Shown piece after piece: positions 62,150-64,000 of a DNA stretch of 64,000 nt. Within the stretch, counting starts at the first letter, position 1. Every line of letters starts with the position of its first letter. The notes below the pieces were generated by a model, which worked only from the letters and a program-made list of their open reading frames with translations, had not been told where the DNA came from and did no database searches. The position numbers were made by a program, and so were the translations under genes. The stretch is from Geobacteraceae bacterium (GTDB lineage Bacteria > Desulfobacterota > Desulfuromonadia > Geobacterales > Geobacteraceae), in contig JAMXLF010000031.1 of NCBI GenBank assembly GCA_024281055.1, positions 1 to 64,000 on the forward strand, given 5' to 3'.

Positions 62150-64000
62150 ATGACGAAATCCTTTCAAATAGCCCTCGTGCTTACCGCTCTCGACAGGGCG
62201 TCCGCGCCGGTCAATAAGGTGACCGAAGCGGTCGGCAAGATCGGAGGCGCCGCTGACAAGGTGTCGGCCAAGCTGGAAAAGGTCAGGGAGAAGCTGAAAA
62301 AGATATCCGACAGTGCCGAGACCTTTGGTCGCAGAACCATGATCTCCGGTGCCCTGACGGCCGGTGCTGTGAGCAAGGTCATGCAACCGTTCGAGGAATT
62401 GGAGGATGTCACGGCGCGGATGGAGCTCGCCTATTCCAATGCCCAGGGAAAGGCGAGCAAGTATTTCGAGAGCATCCGCCGGCAGACCGTCGAGCTCGGC
62501 AACCAGCTCCCCGGCACGACGAGAGACTTTGCCCAGCTGGCAACCTCCCTCAAAGAGGCGGGCATCACCGAACAAGCCGTTGCCAACGGCGGACTCAAGG
62601 CGGCCGGCTACCTGCGCACCATCTTTGACGAGCATGATTCCAAGAAGGTTGCGGAGGTGGTGGCCGGCTCGCTCCATGCCTTCAATCTCAACGACGATTC
62701 GCTGAAGAAATACATCGACATCATGCAGCGGGCTCACTACGCCTTCGGTATGAGCCTGGAGGACTTCAAGTACGGCCTTCCCTACATCGCCCGCTCCTAC
62801 GGGCTTCTGAATCCCAAGGGCGGCCTCCAGGCGGCAACGAATCAGACGATCATGATGGGGATGCTGAAGCAGGGGGGGATGGAAGGCTCGATGATCGGTG
62901 AATCGATCGGCTCCTTCTACTCCCAGCTCGCCACGCGGGGAAGCCGGCTGGAGTTCGGTCTCGGCCGCCGCGGTCTCATGACCAAGGCTGGCGAGTACCT
63001 GAAAAAATACCATACCGACCTCACCGTCTTCGACAAGAAGGGGTCATACGTTGGCGACGAGGCGCTTGTCAAGCAGATCTGGCGGCTGAAGGAGCTGGGC
63101 GCCACGGCCCAGGAGATCGCCATCATCGGCAATTCTCTGGCCGGCGCGGTCGGGTCGACCATCTTCACCAAGCTCTATCAGCAGGGGCCGGAGGGGTGGG
63201 CGAAGGCCCAGGAACGGTTGCAAAACCAGCTCGACCTTGACCAGAAGATCGCGCGGCTCCTCACGACCTTGAAGAACGTCAAGGAAGCGGGGATGGGTAC
63301 GGTGACCAACCTGGCCGCTACCATCGGCGGAGCGCTCGCACCGGAGTTGAAGAAACTTTTCAACTGGCTGAACGATGGCGCTGGGAAGCTCCAGGTGTTC
63401 TTCGAGAAACAGGAGAAGGGAGACACCGCGGTATGGAAGCTCACCAAGCGGATAGTGATGCTGGTCTCAGGGGTGGGGGCTCTTGGCGTGGTCGTGGGGG
63501 GCGTGTCATTAGCCATCTCCCTGATGCTCAAGCCGATTGCAGCTCTGCTGGGCGTCATGGGTCTTTTGCGCAAAGGCGGTGGAGGAATCGGTGGTGTCCT
63601 CGGCGGCATTGCGGGGAAGACAGGGGGTCCACTGCCGGTTTACGTGGTCAATAAGCACCTCTCCATGCTCCCCGGCGAGGGGTGGGGCTTCCCGGGGAAA
63701 GGTGGAGACCTTCCCGGCGGCATCGGCAAAGCCGGCAAGATCGGCAAGCTTGCCCGGGTAGGCTCTGCCCTTGGCGCAGCCACTCAGGTGGGGGGCGCCT
63801 TGGTCGGAGGTTACGCCATCGGGACAATTCTCAACGATGTGATCAATGTTGGCATGGAGAAGGCGACGGGAAGCAAATCTATCGGGGATTGGCTCTATGA
63901 TAAGTTGCACCCTCCGGTGGGAAAGCTGGCGACTCAGGCCATAAGTAATACCACCGTCAACTTTTCCCCCCAGGTTCATGTGCCCCCCGGCGCCGACTCT
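62150..64000 (+). CDS. Tail tape measure protein (3' truncated by window edge)
   Basis: 617 residues visible, no stop before the edge. FQIALVLTALDRASAPVNKV at the N-terminus, a coiled coil (about 35-75), TRDFAQLATSLKEAGITEQA and AGAVGSTIFTKLYQQG in the body, then hydrophobic segments (VMLVSGVGALGVVVGGVSLA) and Gly-rich repeats, the usual layout of TP901/Mu-type tape measures. Sets tail length and helps DNA entry. Position directly after the chaperone confirms it. AGGA upstream is a modest ribosome site. Confidence 0.88.
   Translation, partial: MTKSFQIALVLTALDRASAPVNKVTEAVGKIGGAADKVSAKLEKVREKLKKISDSAETFGRRTMISGALTAGAVSKVMQPFEELEDVTARMELAYSNAQGKASKYFESIRRQTVELGNQLPGTTRDFAQLATSLKEAGITEQAVANGGLKAAGYLRTIFDEHDSKKVAEVVAGSLHAFNLNDDSLKKYIDIMQRAHYAFGMSLEDFKYGLPYIARSYGLLNPKGGLQAATNQTIMMGMLKQGGMEGSMIGESIGSFYSQLATRGSRLEFGLGRRGLMTKAGEYLKKYHTDLTVFDKKGSYVGDEALVKQIWRLKELGATAQEIAIIGNSLAGAVGSTIFTKLYQQGPEGWAKAQERLQNQLDLDQKIARLLTTLKNVKEAGMGTVTNLAATIGGALAPELKKLFNWLNDGAGKLQVFFEKQEKGDTAVWKLTKRIVMLVSGVGALGVVVGGVSLAISLMLKPIAALLGVMGLLRKGGGGIGGVLGGIAGKTGGPLPVYVVNKHLSMLPGEGWGFPGKGGDLPGGIGKAGKIGKLARVGSALGAATQVGGALVGGYAIGTILNDVINVGMEKATGSKSIGDWLYDKLHPPVGKLATQAISNTTVNFSPQVHVPPGADS

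Larger units (their letters stand above)
32517..64000. mobile_element. Mu-like transposable prophage (right end beyond window)
   Basis: Order of genes matches phage Mu: repressor, Ner-like, MuA transposase, MuB ATPase, GemA, Mor, lysis, gp27, gp28, portal, gpG, protease, capsid, gp36, gp37, sheath, tube, chaperone, tape measure. The left end is not pinned down: it must lie between the YkgJ gene (32516) and the cargo gene at 32742, or within the AT-rich cargo. I could not recognise MuA-binding end repeats or a 5-bp duplication by eye. Confidence 0.85.

Noticed and set aside
1-64000. CRISPR arrays, tRNA, rRNA and tmRNA genes
   Set aside because: No regularly spaced direct repeats and no tRNA cloverleaf or rRNA signatures were seen on either strand.

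Overview
The window looks like a chromosome segment of a Geobacter-type member of the Desulfuromonadia. The grounds are the GC-rich codon use, the density of PAS-type histidine kinases, two GEMM-family cyclic-dinucleotide riboswitches (one very like the Geobacter 3',3'-cGAMP class), an in-frame UGA at the catalytic cysteine of an OsmC protein (probable selenoprotein), and dispersed palindromic repeats of a kind common in these genomes. This is inference from sequence features; no search was run.

Host part, 1 to about 32.5 kb. 1-4.9 kb: a MocR-type PLP regulator diverges from an AhpD-like gene and a truncated MFS gene across strong operators; then an ArsR-DUF2087-GIY-YIG fusion and an MBL-fold hydrolase preceded by a valine-run leader peptide and terminator hairpins. 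5-13 kb: YjbQ, a 2H-phosphoesterase/macro-like fusion, two histidine kinases (the second behind a riboswitch), a FlK-like thioesterase, a methyltransferase and a LysR regulator. 13-18.3 kb: DUF2750, a MarR/Bcr-CflA efflux pair with matching palindromes, a PaaI-like thioesterase, the OsmC selenoprotein, an AEC transporter and a DUF72 protein. 18.4-22.7 kb: a four-gene NHEJ operon (ku, ku, LigD polymerase, LigD phosphoesterase-ligase). 22.8-32.5 kb: an MFS exporter, a riboswitch-controlled exported beta-propeller protein, Lon, a VOC protein, a Cache-HAMP-PAS kinase, a membrane protein and a YkgJ-like protein.

Prophage part, about 32.6 kb to the right edge. This is a Mu-like transposable prophage cut off by the window end. 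Its left flank holds four AT-rich leftward cargo genes and a CI-type repressor. Rightward come Ner-like, a wHTH protein, MuA and MuB homologues, a long run of tiny genes (many zinc-ribbon or cysteine-rich), GemA, a Mor-family activator, and a strong terminator. The late region gives lysis genes (membrane endolysin, holin-like, nested spanin-like pair), gp27, gp28 terminase, a fused portal/gp30-like head protein, gpG, an Acb2/Tad1-like small protein, protease/scaffold, decoration protein, major capsid, gp36, gp37, tail sheath, tail tube, a tail assembly chaperone with a T_TTT_TTG frameshift site, and the start of the tape measure.

Three palindromic repeat families have entered the prophage: REP-like CCCTCCCC..GGGGAGGG elements (also in host DNA, some translated in frame), two-hairpin TAGGGGC elements whose first bases supply the stop codon of the gene upstream, and two attC-like imperfect palindromes flanking a two-gene cassette. 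The most interesting link is that a prophage gene resembling cyclic-nucleotide sponges (Acb2/Tad1) lies in the same window as two host riboswitches that read cyclic dinucleotides.
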